64,000 nucleotides of DNA from Acinetobacter kyonggiensis (GTDB taxonomy: Bacteria; Pseudomonadota; Gammaproteobacteria; Pseudomonadales; Moraxellaceae), in contig NZ_FNPK01000016.1 in assembly GCF_900107285.1 (NCBI RefSeq), forward strand, positions 1-64,000. Direction: 5' to 3'. Of the stretch, positions 33,446 to 42,180 are shown one piece after another. The translations under genes and the position numbers were made by a program. The notes under the pieces were generated by a model. The model made no database searches, had not been told where the DNA came from, and was given only the letters and a program-made list of their open reading frames with translations. How positions within the stretch are numbered: the stretch's first letter is position 1; each line of letters opens with the position of its first letter.

Positions 33446-34405
33446 ATGCCAGATCCAAATGAACAATCCAAAGACCAGTTTTGCTTTGAGCTAGGTCAGT
33501 TTGCGGTTGAGCAGCCTGTAGAAGGAAAGAAGAAACGTACATTCACTGGCATTGCGTATAGCGGTGAGCCGATTGTCGATCACTGGTACTGGGAGAGAAT
33601 CATTTTTGATTTAGACACCATTAAAATCAAAGGTCGCATTCCCGCATTGCTAGAGCATCGAACCAGTCAACGTGCCGGAGCAATTAACTCACATTCGGTT
33701 AGTCATGAAGAAGGCTTAAAGATCGAAGGTAGCTTGCTTTCAAACGAGTTCGGTACTCAAGTCGCTCAAGACTCAGATGACGGCTTTCCTTGGCAGATGT
33801 CGGTGCGTATCGAGCCAAGCTCAACTGAAGAAATCGCAGCTGATCAAACAGTTTCTGTAAACGGTAAAACATATCAAGGACCAATCACGGTGTTTCGTGG
33901 TGGTCGTATCCGCGAAGTGTCCTTTTGTGCATTGGGTGCAGATGACAATACAAACGCCGTGGCGGCAAGCCACTCTCCAAAAAACTTTAATCAACCAGAG
34001 GACACAGACGTGACCGAATTAGAAAAAGCACAAGCGGAAATTGCTGCGTTAAAGCTGAAAAATACCGAGCTTGAAACGCAAAATAAACAATTTTCTGCTG
34101 CAAAACGTGAAGCTGAAATCACTGCGCTAGGTAAAGACTTAGGCAAAGAATTTAGTGCTGAAGATATCGCTGAAATGAAGACTCTTGATGAGTCGACATT
34201 TGCATTTTCAGCTAAGCAATTACGTCAATTCTCGGTGACCAAACCACCAGAGCAAAAAACACCGGGAACAAACCCAGCCTTGGCGCATTTATTCAGTCAC
34301 CAAGCAACAGGTAATCAAGGTGGGCAACAAGGGCAAGGTGGTGGGCAAGAACATCAATTCTCCGCTGGGGCTAAGGCGTTTGCGGCACAAAATAAAGGGG
34401 CTTAA
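33446..34405 (+). CDS. Prohead protease/scaffold fusion (Mu gpI-like)
   Basis: 319 residues from ATG 33446, chosen because GGAG is 7 bases upstream; the ATG at 33440 is too close to it. The protease part (GIAYSGEPI, ALLEHR, REVSFCALGAD) is followed by a coiled-coil scaffold (EKAQAEIAALKLKNTELETQ) and a Gln/Gly-rich tail. It shapes and matures the prohead. A separate scaffold could start internally near 34010. Confidence 0.8.
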   Translation: MPDPNEQSKDQFCFELGQFAVEQPVEGKKKRTFTGIAYSGEPIVDHWYWERIIFDLDTIKIKGRIPALLEHRTSQRAGAINSHSVSHEEGLKIEGSLLSNEFGTQVAQDSDDGFPWQMSVRIEPSSTEEIAADQTVSVNGKTYQGPITVFRGGRIREVSFCALGADDNTNAVAASHSPKNFNQPEDTDVTELEKAQAEIAALKLKNTELETQNKQFSAAKREAEITALGKDLGKEFSAEDIAEMKTLDESTFAFSAKQLRQFSVTKPPEQKTPGTNPALAHLFSHQATGNQGGQQGQGGGQEHQFSAGAKAFAAQNKGA

Positions 34406-34408
34406 ACC

Positions 34409-34774
34409 ATGACCACTATCACAACCTCACATCAATCACGTCCATTTAACTTGGATGTTGGTAAAACGCGCCGTGCCAACGGGAAAGTGACAACAGCTAC
34501 CGCATACAAGGAAGGAGATTTACTTGTGGTATCTGCTGCAAATGTTCTAACTCATGCTGCGGACGAATCAACGTGGGATGTTATTTGCGGTGCAACCTTA
34601 ACAGCAGCTCAAGCAACGCAAGCAGCAGCAAAGGGAACTGAAATCCCATACTTTATTGGTGGTGTGTTTAGTGTTGAGGCTATCTCAATCTCAGGCACTC
34701 TTTTAGCTGCAAATAAATATGATGCTGTACGCGCCAAAGCATCAAAAAACAACATTGAATTATCGAAGGTGTAA
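34409..34774 (+). CDS. Head decoration protein (lambda D-like)
   Basis: 121 residues. Ala/Thr-rich beta protein with TAAQATQAAAKGTEIPYFIGG, as in the lambda head decoration family, placed directly before the major capsid gene. It stabilises the expanded capsid. Confidence 0.8.
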   Translation: MTTITTSHQSRPFNLDVGKTRRANGKVTTATAYKEGDLLVVSAANVLTHAADESTWDVICGATLTAAQATQAAAKGTEIPYFIGGVFSVEAISISGTLLAANKYDAVRAKASKNNIELSKV

Positions 34775-34777
34775 CCC

Positions 34778-35857
34778 ATGCCACAAAGTTTTGTAATTAA
34801 TAACGCTCCACTTGAACTACTGGGTGTTGATGAATTAGCGTTAATTCACTCGAATTATGCGCCTATGGATACATGGCTTTTGGATAAGCTTTTCCCTCGT
34901 CGCAAATCATTCACTACAAGTACGGTGCCTATCGCTGAGCTTGAAACTGAATCTGACATTGCGCCACTGGTTGCACCACAAATACCGGGTAAATCATTTG
35001 ACCGCACGACAGCGATTCAAGTGAATCATGTCACTCCTGCATATCTTAAGCCGAAGAATCAAGTAACACCTGCAACCGCATGGGATACTGCATTATTAGC
35101 TCGTATGCGTGATGCGGGGATCATTTCAACTGGAAACAATCAGCTTAGCTCTGCTGAGCAATATATGATTGCTCAAGTTGAAACAATAAAACGTAATCAC
35201 GATTCTATTGATAATCGTAAAATCCTAATGGCTACAGAATTAGTCATTACTGGTCAAATTATTCTTGAATCAGATGACTATACGAAGAACGTTGTTTCGT
35301 ATGGGCGTAGCGCATCTTTAGCATTTACCCCAGCGATTGCTTGGGATCAAGCGGGTGCTAAACCGGTGGATGATATGGATATCATGGCTCAACGTATGTT
35401 GGATCAAGATGGGGGTGAGGCCAAGATGATTTTAACCACAGGAAAGGTGTGGTCTGTCTTGGAAAAAAATGCAGATTTTAAAGCGAAATTTGTAGCGCCC
35501 TATGCAGGTATTAGCATTCCTTATCGCCCTGAGCTTACCGCATCACGTTCAGCTAAGTTTAAAGGTTACGTGGGTGATATTGAGATCTGGACTTACGATG
35601 CAACCTATAAAAATAAAGGCCAGACAAAACGTTTTATTCCGCAGGACTACTTTGCAATGATTGCTGACACAAATGGTTATGTGACTCAATGTAAAATCGA
35701 AAACGTTCATGCGAATGGTTTGGCTTTGGAGTATTTCGATCGCCAATGGTATGAAGAAGATCCAAGCGGAATCATGCTTTTAACTGAATCCTCACCACTT
35801 GTAGTACCAAGTAATAAAAATGGTATCTGTGGTGGTACTGGCTTTATTACTCTATAA
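34778..35857 (+). CDS. Major capsid protein (lambda gpE-like)
   Basis: 359 residues of the phage major capsid protein E family. Conserved blocks include LLDKLFPRRKSF near the start, AQRMLDQDGGEAKMILTTGK in the middle and the near-terminal segment QWYEEDPSGIMLLTESSPLV. The preceding D-like gene supports this. Confidence 0.93.
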   Translation: MPQSFVINNAPLELLGVDELALIHSNYAPMDTWLLDKLFPRRKSFTTSTVPIAELETESDIAPLVAPQIPGKSFDRTTAIQVNHVTPAYLKPKNQVTPATAWDTALLARMRDAGIISTGNNQLSSAEQYMIAQVETIKRNHDSIDNRKILMATELVITGQIILESDDYTKNVVSYGRSASLAFTPAIAWDQAGAKPVDDMDIMAQRMLDQDGGEAKMILTTGKVWSVLEKNADFKAKFVAPYAGISIPYRPELTASRSAKFKGYVGDIEIWTYDATYKNKGQTKRFIPQDYFAMIADTNGYVTQCKIENVHANGLALEYFDRQWYEEDPSGIMLLTESSPLVVPSNKNGICGGTGFITL

Positions 35858-35867
35858 GGAGGCTTAA

Positions 35868-36227
35868 ATGCCAAAGTACATTGCTAAACAATCCATCGGG
35901 CAATTTATGCCGGGTGAAGAAATCAAAGGGCTTGATGCGAAACGTATTCAAGCCCTTTTAGCATCTGGCGCTATTGAAGAGTATCAAGAGCCTGAAGAGC
36001 AAAAAGAAGATGGTACTGCTGCACGATTGGCTGAGCTTGAAAAGGCCAATACGGATCTGACAGCAGAAAATAAGCTGATGACCGATGAAAAGGTCAAATC
36101 AGATCAAGAAAATGCAGAGCTTAAAGCCAAGGTGGTTGAGCTTGAAAAGGCTGTAGCTGATTCTCAAGCTGCTTTGAAAAAAGCGACTGCCGAAGCAAAG
36201 AAAGCTGCCACTCCAGCTGACAAATAG
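35868..36227 (+). CDS. Coiled-coil head protein
   Basis: 119 residues. A short N-terminal part (FMPGEEIKGLDAKRIQALLASG), then a Lys/Glu coiled coil to the end. It stands between major capsid and DUF1320 genes, as in related phages. Function unknown, perhaps assembly. Confidence 0.65.
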   Translation: MPKYIAKQSIGQFMPGEEIKGLDAKRIQALLASGAIEEYQEPEEQKEDGTAARLAELEKANTDLTAENKLMTDEKVKSDQENAELKAKVVELEKAVADSQAALKKATAEAKKAATPADK

Positions 36228-36235
36228 GGTGATCT

Positions 36236-36682
36236 ATGTACGCAGACCGTAATGATATGGTTCTGCGTTTCGGTGAGCGTGAAGTCAAGCAACTTGAAGC
36301 GAGTATACAGGCTGAAAACTCAATGAGTGTGGAGGCCACGCTTCAAGATGCAAGTGAAGAAATTGACGGCTATATTGCTGTGCGTTATTCACTCCCGCTC
36401 ACTGAAACACCGCAGAATTTAAAGCGCTTAGCATGTGACATTGCACGGTACAAGCTCTGGAAGTCTAGAGCCTCGGACGAGATTCGAAAACGTTATGAGG
36501 ATGCAATAGCGTTCTTAAAACTTATTGCGAACAATAAGGCATCTTTACTAATTAAGAATGCTGTAACAAACGAAACCTTGCCCGATCCACCGAAACAACA
36601 ACCTTCAACAGTGCCGATTGGCACGACTTACACAGGTGGTGTATTTGGTGACTCGATTCTGAATAACATGCCGAGTATCTAA
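36236..36682 (+). CDS. DUF1320 head-tail connector (Mu gp36-like)
   Basis: 148 residues. The start MYADRNDMVLRFGEREV and the helical core DGYIAVRYSLPL are those of DUF1320. Likely part of the head completion/connector. Confidence 0.85.
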   Translation: MYADRNDMVLRFGEREVKQLEASIQAENSMSVEATLQDASEEIDGYIAVRYSLPLTETPQNLKRLACDIARYKLWKSRASDEIRKRYEDAIAFLKLIANNKASLLIKNAVTNETLPDPPKQQPSTVPIGTTYTGGVFGDSILNNMPSI

Positions 36683-36684
36683 TT

Positions 36685-37188
36685 ATGGCTGATTCTATTC
36701 AATTTCATGGTCAAGAAAAGATCACTCAATGGTTGAATCGGGTTTTAAGGGAAGCAGGTGATCATTCCAAGTTAATGCATAACATTGGTTCGATTCTTGA
36801 GTTTAATACTAAGCAGCGTATTAACACAGGCATAGGAACTGATGATAAACCATGGCAAAAATCATGGCGTGCAAAACTACAAGGCGGTACAACACTGCGT
36901 GATACGAGTCGGCTTTATAACTCAATCAAGTACACCGTTTTGGATGGCGGTAAGCGCGTCATTGTTGGTACTAATGTATTTTATGCACCTGTCATGCACT
37001 TTGGCGCAACGATTAAAGCTAAATCGGGAAAATATCTAAAGTTCAAAACAACGATGGGTGGTTGGGCTCAAATTCAGAGTGTGATTATTCCTGCACGCCC
37101 ATTCTTAGGTATGTCTATTGATGACTCTCAAGAAGTCTTGTTTGAAATTGAAGAATATTTATTGGAGTTATTAATGAATGCAAAGTGA
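36685..37188 (+). CDS. Virion morphogenesis/tail completion protein (Mu G/P2 S-like)
   Basis: 167 residues with the family segment RDTSRLYNSIKYTV, VGTNVFYAPVMHFG and PARPFLGMS. Acts at the head-tail join. Its end overlaps the next gene by 11 bases. Confidence 0.85.
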   Translation: MADSIQFHGQEKITQWLNRVLREAGDHSKLMHNIGSILEFNTKQRINTGIGTDDKPWQKSWRAKLQGGTTLRDTSRLYNSIKYTVLDGGKRVIVGTNVFYAPVMHFGATIKAKSGKYLKFKTTMGGWAQIQSVIIPARPFLGMSIDDSQEVLFEIEEYLLELLMNAK

Positions 37189-37612
37189 TTATTTTGCGCT
37201 TGAGCCTGTGATTGTCGAGCGGTTAAAAGATATTGAAGGCATTTTGGCAATCAACACACCTTTTAGCATCGATGACATGCTTCAAGTAGTTAATGTATCA
37301 CCCTCATTGAACGTGATTTATGTCGGTGATCAAGTGGGTGAAAGTGTGGGCCGTGGCCGATCTGCACCAATTACACAGCAATGGTTGGTTGTTTTAGCCG
37401 TTCAAGATGCATCCGCTCAGCTTGAAGAAACATCAAATATTAGAAAAATTGCTGACCCTTTCATACGTGAAATATTGGCAAAAATGCAGGGCTTTGATCC
37501 AAAAGTTACAGGTTATCGGCCTTTTGAGCGTGTAAATGCAGGTGTTCAAGTTGGATCAGCGGCAGGCTTTGCATACTTTCCATTTTTATTTGAATCAAAA
37601 TTATTAACTTAG
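37178..37612 (+). CDS. DUF1834 tail terminator-like protein (Mu gp37-like)
   Basis: 144 residues with the ending VGSAAGFAYFPFLFES and the central QQWLVVLAVQDAS, typical of this group, which caps the tail tube. Confidence 0.75.
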   Translation: MQSDYFALEPVIVERLKDIEGILAINTPFSIDDMLQVVNVSPSLNVIYVGDQVGESVGRGRSAPITQQWLVVLAVQDASAQLEETSNIRKIADPFIREILAKMQGFDPKVTGYRPFERVNAGVQVGSAAGFAYFPFLFESKLLT

Positions 37613-37621
37613 GAGTAGGTC

Positions 37622-38383
37622 ATGTCGAATGGCTACGAATTTCTGTCTCTGCAAGGGGCATCACATCTAGCGCGCAACCTGCCTGATGGTACTAAAATTT
37701 TACGTGAGCTAGGCAACCAAACTGGCGTTAAGCTGACAATCTCCTCTGAGACATTTGCACGGTACGAAAGCAAGTCGGGTAAACGTCAAAAAGTTGGGGA
37801 GTGGACTAAAGCCCGTGATGTTGAGCTTGAAATCACAATGGATGAGCAAAAGCAGGAAGATATTGCTTTGGCGTTCCAAGCCGAAATTAAAGCAATAGCA
37901 ACCAGTAATATTCAGGACAAAAATCTTGGTATTGGTCTGAAAGTTGGCGATACGATCAAACTTGATGGGTTTAATATTTCTGATTTGATGATTAGTGATT
38001 CTAAAGCTGTCACACCGACGGAACTAATTGAAGGTCAGCATTATTCTTATGATGCAAGTTTCGGTAAGGTTAAAATTTTAGATATCACAGGTCTTACACA
38101 GCCACTTATTGCTGATTACACAACAGGTGATGCAAAGGCTACTGTGATTTTCTCCATGCCGGATGATGCTGAATATTATTATTTATTTGAAGGTATTAAC
38201 TCAATTAATGATAAAAAGTTAGCACTTGAACTATGGCGTTTTAAGCCGTCAGTGGATGGTGAAATGGATTTCATTAATGAAGAAACTGGTGAAATCTCAA
38301 TTAAAGGTTCAGCACTAGCAGATGCAACCAAGCAGCAAGATGAAAAACTTGGTGGTTTTGGTCGTATTGTGTATTTAGATTAA
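37622..38383 (+). CDS. Major tail (tube) protein
   Basis: 253 residues, beta-rich. The segment AEYYYLFEGINSINDKKLALELWRFKP and the closing GEISIKGSALAD are those of siphovirus-type tail tube subunits. It is followed by the assembly chaperone and tape measure after the accessory cassette. No sheath gene precedes it. Confidence 0.8.
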   Translation: MSNGYEFLSLQGASHLARNLPDGTKILRELGNQTGVKLTISSETFARYESKSGKRQKVGEWTKARDVELEITMDEQKQEDIALAFQAEIKAIATSNIQDKNLGIGLKVGDTIKLDGFNISDLMISDSKAVTPTELIEGQHYSYDASFGKVKILDITGLTQPLIADYTTGDAKATVIFSMPDDAEYYYLFEGINSINDKKLALELWRFKPSVDGEMDFINEETGEISIKGSALADATKQQDEKLGGFGRIVYLD

Positions 38384-38501
38384 TCAGAACAAAACAGGCA
38401 TAAGACATGGCGCATAAGCGTCTTTTTTTGTGCCTGTGTTTTAAGTGACCCCCTGTAGGGTTTTACCAAACCCTTGACAAGATTTTATATTTCGTAAAGC
38501 G

Positions 38502-38529
38502 AAGCCGGCCTTAACAAGTCGGCTTTTTT
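38502..38529 (+). terminator. Terminator after the tail tube gene
   Basis: AAGCCG (38502-38507) pairs with CGGCTT (38520-38525), then T's. Another stem, GGGTTT-taccA-AACCC, lies at about 38458-38473. Confidence 0.65.
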
Positions 38530-38551
38530 AATGCCTGCAATTTGGGCAAAC

Positions 38552-38630
38552 CACTGGCTAGAGCGACGGTTCGAAAGGAAGATGGTCGTTTCGGCTATTC
38601 ATTGCATCTTCTTGCCAGTGTTTCTTTTTT
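38552..38630 (+). ncRNA. Candidate C4-like antisense RNA controlling the AntA-type antirepressor
   Basis: A nested hairpin: outer stem CACTGGC (38552-38558) with GCCAGTG (38614-38620), inner stem GAAGATG (38578-38584) with CATCTTC (38605-38611), then TTTCTTTTTT. The inner loop ends in ATTCATTGC (38597-38605), an exact complement of GCAATGAAT (38650-38658), which holds the ATG of the antirepressor gene 22 bases downstream. Size, place and antisense pairing resemble the C4 RNA of phage P1. Family membership is inference. Confidence 0.55.
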
Positions 38631-38652
38631 AATGAGTAGTCGGAGTAAAGCA

Positions 38653-39183
38653 ATGAATGCAATCGTAAAAATTGAAAACCAAACTCCATTTATCGAAGTT
38701 GAATTAAATGGAAAAGTTCAACTAGGTGTAAATGCTCGCGAGCTACACAAAATGCTGGAAGTTAAGACAGACTTTTCGGATTGGATTAAACGCCGAGTTA
38801 AGCAGTGCAAGTTTGAAGAAAACTTTGATTACATGGTTATCCTCAAAAAAGAGGAAAACCTAAAGGGTGGTCGACCAACGACCGAATACATTATTTCAGT
38901 AGACATGACCAAACACCTCGGGATGATGGAGCGAAATGAAAAAGGTCATGAAATTCGCAAATATTATATTGAACAAGAAGAATTAGCGCGTAACACATTG
39001 AGTGGTGTTCAGATTGAAATTGGGAAATTATCAATTCTCGCAGACCAGTGGCAAGAAACACTTTCAAATGCAGGTCGAATTCTTAGTGTTGGCGGTAAGC
39101 AGATTAGACCACAGATACTTAAAAAATTAGATGAATTAATTAAGCAGGCCCAACCATCTTTAGATTTAAAAGATGGTGAATAA
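38653..39183 (+). CDS. AntA/AntB-type antirepressor
   Basis: 176 residues from ATG 38653 (SD GGAG). The AntA domain covers residues ~15-105: VNARELHKMLEVKTDFSDWI, FDYMVILKK, GRPTTEYIISVDMTKHLGMM and KGHEIRKYYIEQE. Such proteins bind and inactivate phage repressors. The C-terminal helical part differs from Ant1/Ant2. An open frame continues upstream to 38542 but would run through the candidate antisense RNA. It interrupts the usual tail tube to chaperone order. Confidence 0.85.
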   Translation: MNAIVKIENQTPFIEVELNGKVQLGVNARELHKMLEVKTDFSDWIKRRVKQCKFEENFDYMVILKKEENLKGGRPTTEYIISVDMTKHLGMMERNEKGHEIRKYYIEQEELARNTLSGVQIEIGKLSILADQWQETLSNAGRILSVGGKQIRPQILKKLDELIKQAQPSLDLKDGE

Positions 39184-39224
39184 AGAGAGCCCTTCTAGAT
39201 TTCAAATCTGAAAGGGATACCAAC

Positions 39225-39245
39225 GCCACCTTCGGGTGGCTTTTT
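39225..39245 (+). terminator. Terminator after the AntA-type gene
   Basis: GCCACC (39225-39230), TTCG loop, GGTGGC (39235-39240), five T's. A second stem, CCCTT-ctagatttcaaatctgA-AAGGG, lies just before it. Confidence 0.8.
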
Positions 39246-39257
39246 CGAGATTCCATC

Positions 39258-39839
39258 ATGAATGATTTTTTCTTAGCAACGAATCGAAGTATTAAAATCT
39301 CTGTCTTGGGTAATGATGTTGAAGTACGTCAGATCCAGATGAAAGATTTTGATCTTTGGGCAAGCCATGCAGAAGTACTTAAAAACTTCATTAAAGGTAG
39401 AGATTATTCAGATGAGATTTTGACTGAGTTGTTTACAGCTCATACGATTCAAGTCATTTCAATGATTGCTTGCGTAACCGATATAACAAAAGAATCACTG
39501 CTTAAAATCGCCGTGAATGAGCAAGAGTTTAAGCAACTACTTAAAACGGTTCTCAATGTAAACCATGCTTACTTCAAATACGAAAAGCCTAAACGTGGAC
39601 GTAAGAAAGCAGCGCAATCAAATGAATCAACATGGTTCGACTCATTCCAATTCTTAATTAGTGCTGGCCATCGTCCTGATGACATTATGAATATGACTTA
39701 TGGTGCGTTTGATCAGTACTTAAAATCAGCTCAGAAAGACAATAAAAATAAATTGCAGTATTTATCGAGTGTGATTCGATCAGCACATCATGCGAATGCC
39801 AAAGAGTTTGCGAAGTTCTTTGAAGGACTGAAGGAATAA
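39258..39839 (+). CDS. Tail assembly chaperone
   Basis: 193 residues. An N-terminal part (ISVLGNDVEVRQIQMKDFDLW), a basic linker (KPKRGRKKAAQ), and a helical C-terminal part (FDSFQFLISAGHRPDDIMNMTYGAFDQYL) of the G/T chaperone type. Both parts are in one frame here, so no programmed frameshift is needed. The tape measure that it should escort starts only 3.9 kb later, beyond the accessory genes. Confidence 0.7.
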   Translation: MNDFFLATNRSIKISVLGNDVEVRQIQMKDFDLWASHAEVLKNFIKGRDYSDEILTELFTAHTIQVISMIACVTDITKESLLKIAVNEQEFKQLLKTVLNVNHAYFKYEKPKRGRKKAAQSNESTWFDSFQFLISAGHRPDDIMNMTYGAFDQYLKSAQKDNKNKLQYLSSVIRSAHHANAKEFAKFFEGLKE

Positions 39840-39899
39840 TATACGGGTGACTTTTACCGAATGATTAGATATTCTCTTTGAAAACGAGGGTGTAAATTC

Positions 39900-40181
39900 A
39901 TGAAAATTATTATTTTAGCGATTTTGTTAACACTATCATCTACTGTTTTTGCGACCAGTGTTGATTCAGTACGTGGTAGTTTTGGCTTTGTGAGCTTAAA
40001 TGATTCACACAACAAAATGATCGATGTGCTTGGAGATCCAAAGTCATCTTATAGCCATGTTATTCACGATCGTAAAGGTTGGCCACACAAAGCAACGACT
40101 TATCTATATCCATTAGACAGTGTGAAATATGAAATCACGATTGTTGACGGGAAGGTCTATAGCATTAACTGGGAGCGCTGA
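39900..40181 (+). CDS. Secreted small protein, accessory (moron) gene
   Basis: 93 residues with an N-terminal signal peptide (IIILAILLTLSSTVFA) and a ~75-residue exported domain (NDSHNKMIDVLGDPKSSYSH ... KYEITIVDGKVYSINW) resembling small periplasmic BamE/SmpA-like folds. Such genes inside tail operons often act on the lysogen envelope. Function unknown. Confidence 0.6.
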   Translation: MKIIILAILLTLSSTVFATSVDSVRGSFGFVSLNDSHNKMIDVLGDPKSSYSHVIHDRKGWPHKATTYLYPLDSVKYEITIVDGKVYSINWER

Positions 40182-40213
40182 TTGTGAATTTAATAATGTG
40201 GGGCAATGAAAAA

Positions 40214-40624
40214 ATGTTCATAAAATTAATACTCATCTTATCCGTGCTCGTTTCGGTTAATGCCATGGCCGGTGATGTGTATACCTGCACAGTAAGCGGT
40301 AAAACTGTTTATCAAGGCAAGCCATGTGCGGGGAGTAAGGCGCTTATTGAAAAAGTAAGCCAAGCTAAAGCCAACGAAAAGGCCAAAGAATTAGCAAAAT
40401 ACCGTTATGAGGTTGAGATGCATGAAATGATTTCGCGCAAAGAACCAAGGATTGGAATGTCTGCTTTAGCAGCGGAAAAATCTAGCTGGGGATACCCAGA
40501 TGATGTGAATAAAACAGTTAATGCATATGGTGTGAGTGAGCAGTGGGTATACAGGGGGTTGGGTTACTCCAAGGGGCGTTACCTATATTTTAAAAATGGC
40601 ATTTTAACTTCAATGCAAGAATAA
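40214..40624 (+). CDS. Secreted protein with DUF4124-like start, accessory gene
   Basis: 136 residues. The signal peptide (FIKLILILSVLVSVNAMA) is followed by VYTCTVSGKTVYQGKPC, the DUF4124 pattern, and a C-terminal segment (YGVSEQWVYRGLGYSKGRYLYF) similar in style to the preceding gene. An open GTG at 40184 adds ten codons, but ATG 40214 begins the signal peptide. Both exported proteins are probably a pair. Confidence 0.6.
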   Translation: MFIKLILILSVLVSVNAMAGDVYTCTVSGKTVYQGKPCAGSKALIEKVSQAKANEKAKELAKYRYEVEMHEMISRKEPRIGMSALAAEKSSWGYPDDVNKTVNAYGVSEQWVYRGLGYSKGRYLYFKNGILTSMQE

Positions 40625-40651
40625 AAAAAAGCACCCTAGGGTGCTTTTTTT
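40625..40651. terminator. Bidirectional terminator
   Basis: GCACCC (40631-40636), TA, GGGTGC (40639-40644), with A's before and T's after. Shared by the secreted-protein genes (+) and the TerD-HNH gene (-). Confidence 0.85.
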
Positions 40652-42179
40652 AAATTCTATCACTCTTACTTAGATTGCAAGCCCTACATAGAAGTTGAAT
40701 ATTATTTTCTGAATTAGAGCCACCTTTTGAAAAAGGAATAATATGATCAAACTCAAGGTATGATGTGGATTCGCACTCAACACACTTCCCATTACAGCGC
40801 TGCCAAACAGTATTGCGGGTTTCTTGTGTTATATGTCTAGTATTGTTTGTGGACTGACGTAAATCAATTTGTCGATGAAAGCGTTTTACTGATTGCTCAA
40901 TATGAGCTTCTACAAAATCAACATCTTTACCAATGTAAAATTCGCCTGAATTATTTGCCGTTTTTGATGTAATAAAGATCATATTTTTATTACTTTCATA
41001 AGAAATAATATTAGATATTAAGATGTTTTTGGGTTTGTCAGATTTGTAAATAATCCTTTCACTTGTAACAAAAAGATCACCACGGTAGCGCTCGATATTA
41101 TTAGCATTTTTACGTTGCACAGTTAATAAGACATCTTTCTGATGTAGATAGATTAATTCAGAATTTTTAACAACAATTTGATTTGTTTGAATTGGATTTA
41201 CATCGCCTTTTTTAATTTTTGCAATATTGTTAACTCTTTGAATTGTTGTTTTTATTTCTGAAATAATACTTTGATCTGGTTGGAAATAGTCACATAAACA
41301 ATTTATAAAGTCCTGCTCATCTTTGCCAACGAATCGATCTGCAATGATATTAGCTAAAGTGAAATGTAAAAAGTTATTGATCAATAAGCTTGATTGTTTA
41401 AATAATTGCTGTTTATCCAATTCATGTTCGATGCAAAATTCATCCAACTGTTGCCTTTCTTGATTCGTTAATTTTCCATCTGATAAATATTGGCTTAATT
41501 TAGATTGAAATTCTTTCTGCTTTAATTGAAGTTCTTTCTGCTTTTTACGTTTTTCAATCAATTTTAAAGGTGATAAAAGAATGTCTCTTAATGTATTACT
41601 AATATTTGGTGTTGTGTCGCTGGTCGCTTGAGAGGGAATAGGGGGAGGTGATACTTCGGAGAGAGGTTGCTCATCTGCAATGTTAACCCCAAAATGCTCT
41701 GCTAGAGACTTTAAACCACCATTAAAGCCTTGAGATATAAATCTGAATTTCCAGCTTTGTTGATATCTATAGAACTCGCCAATAATTAAAGCAACTTCTG
41801 AGCGATTTTGTCCTGTAATTTTACTTGTCGCAATAACGTTTGAGTTTTTAATTTTAATATTAAGATAGTTTACAGAGGAAAAATTTTGCTGTTCATCTGC
41901 CAAGGTTGCACAAATAGAAATCTTATTAATTTGAGGGCTTAATTCTGGGAAATTAATTTGAAAATAAACACTTGAGGATGCTTGAATAAGTTTAATTGTT
42001 TGGGATTTATTATGTAATTGACCATAGAAAATCATATCATCATCACTACAAACCTTAGCATTTGTTGCTAGAGAATATGCACTAAAGTCCAGTTCAGAAC
42101 TGTCGATACCAAAAATTTGAATTTCAATGCTTATTAGTGATGTTGGTATAATCGTATTCGCCCCAGCGACTAATTCCAT
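40650..42179 (-). CDS. TerD-domain protein with C-terminal HNH nuclease (candidate defence/stress effector)
   Basis: 509 residues. Residues ~1-170 are a TerD-like calcium-binding fold (DSSELDFSAYSLATNAKV, then GEFYRYQQSWKFRFISQGF). After a Lys/Gln coiled linker comes a TerB-like helical segment at ~225-300 (YLSDGKLTNQERQQLDEFC). A bacterial PH-like beta domain follows at ~345-430 (GDLFVTSERIIYKSD). Residues ~454-509 are an HNH nuclease with two CxxC pairs (KCVEC, CRAC), the DHIIP His and ENNIQLLC Asn. It lies 1 base behind the Mnt-like repressor gene. Domains are seen by motif; a role in superinfection exclusion is inference. Confidence 0.75.
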   Translation of the reverse strand: MELVAGANTIIPTSLISIEIQIFGIDSSELDFSAYSLATNAKVCSDDDMIFYGQLHNKSQTIKLIQASSSVYFQINFPELSPQINKISICATLADEQQNFSSVNYLNIKIKNSNVIATSKITGQNRSEVALIIGEFYRYQQSWKFRFISQGFNGGLKSLAEHFGVNIADEQPLSEVSPPPIPSQATSDTTPNISNTLRDILLSPLKLIEKRKKQKELQLKQKEFQSKLSQYLSDGKLTNQERQQLDEFCIEHELDKQQLFKQSSLLINNFLHFTLANIIADRFVGKDEQDFINCLCDYFQPDQSIISEIKTTIQRVNNIAKIKKGDVNPIQTNQIVVKNSELIYLHQKDVLLTVQRKNANNIERYRGDLFVTSERIIYKSDKPKNILISNIISYESNKNMIFITSKTANNSGEFYIGKDVDFVEAHIEQSVKRFHRQIDLRQSTNNTRHITQETRNTVWQRCNGKCVECESTSYLEFDHIIPFSKGGSNSENNIQLLCRACNLSKSDRI

Positions 42180-42180
42180 T

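Noticed and set aside
38542..38652. N-terminal extension of the AntA-type protein
   Set aside because: It would be translated through the nested hairpin and T run; the ATG at 38653 has a good SD and fits the domain start.
39258..39839. Programmed -1 frameshift in the tail chaperone gene
   Set aside because: Both the G-like and T-like parts are already in one frame and no clear slippery heptamer with a second open frame was seen.
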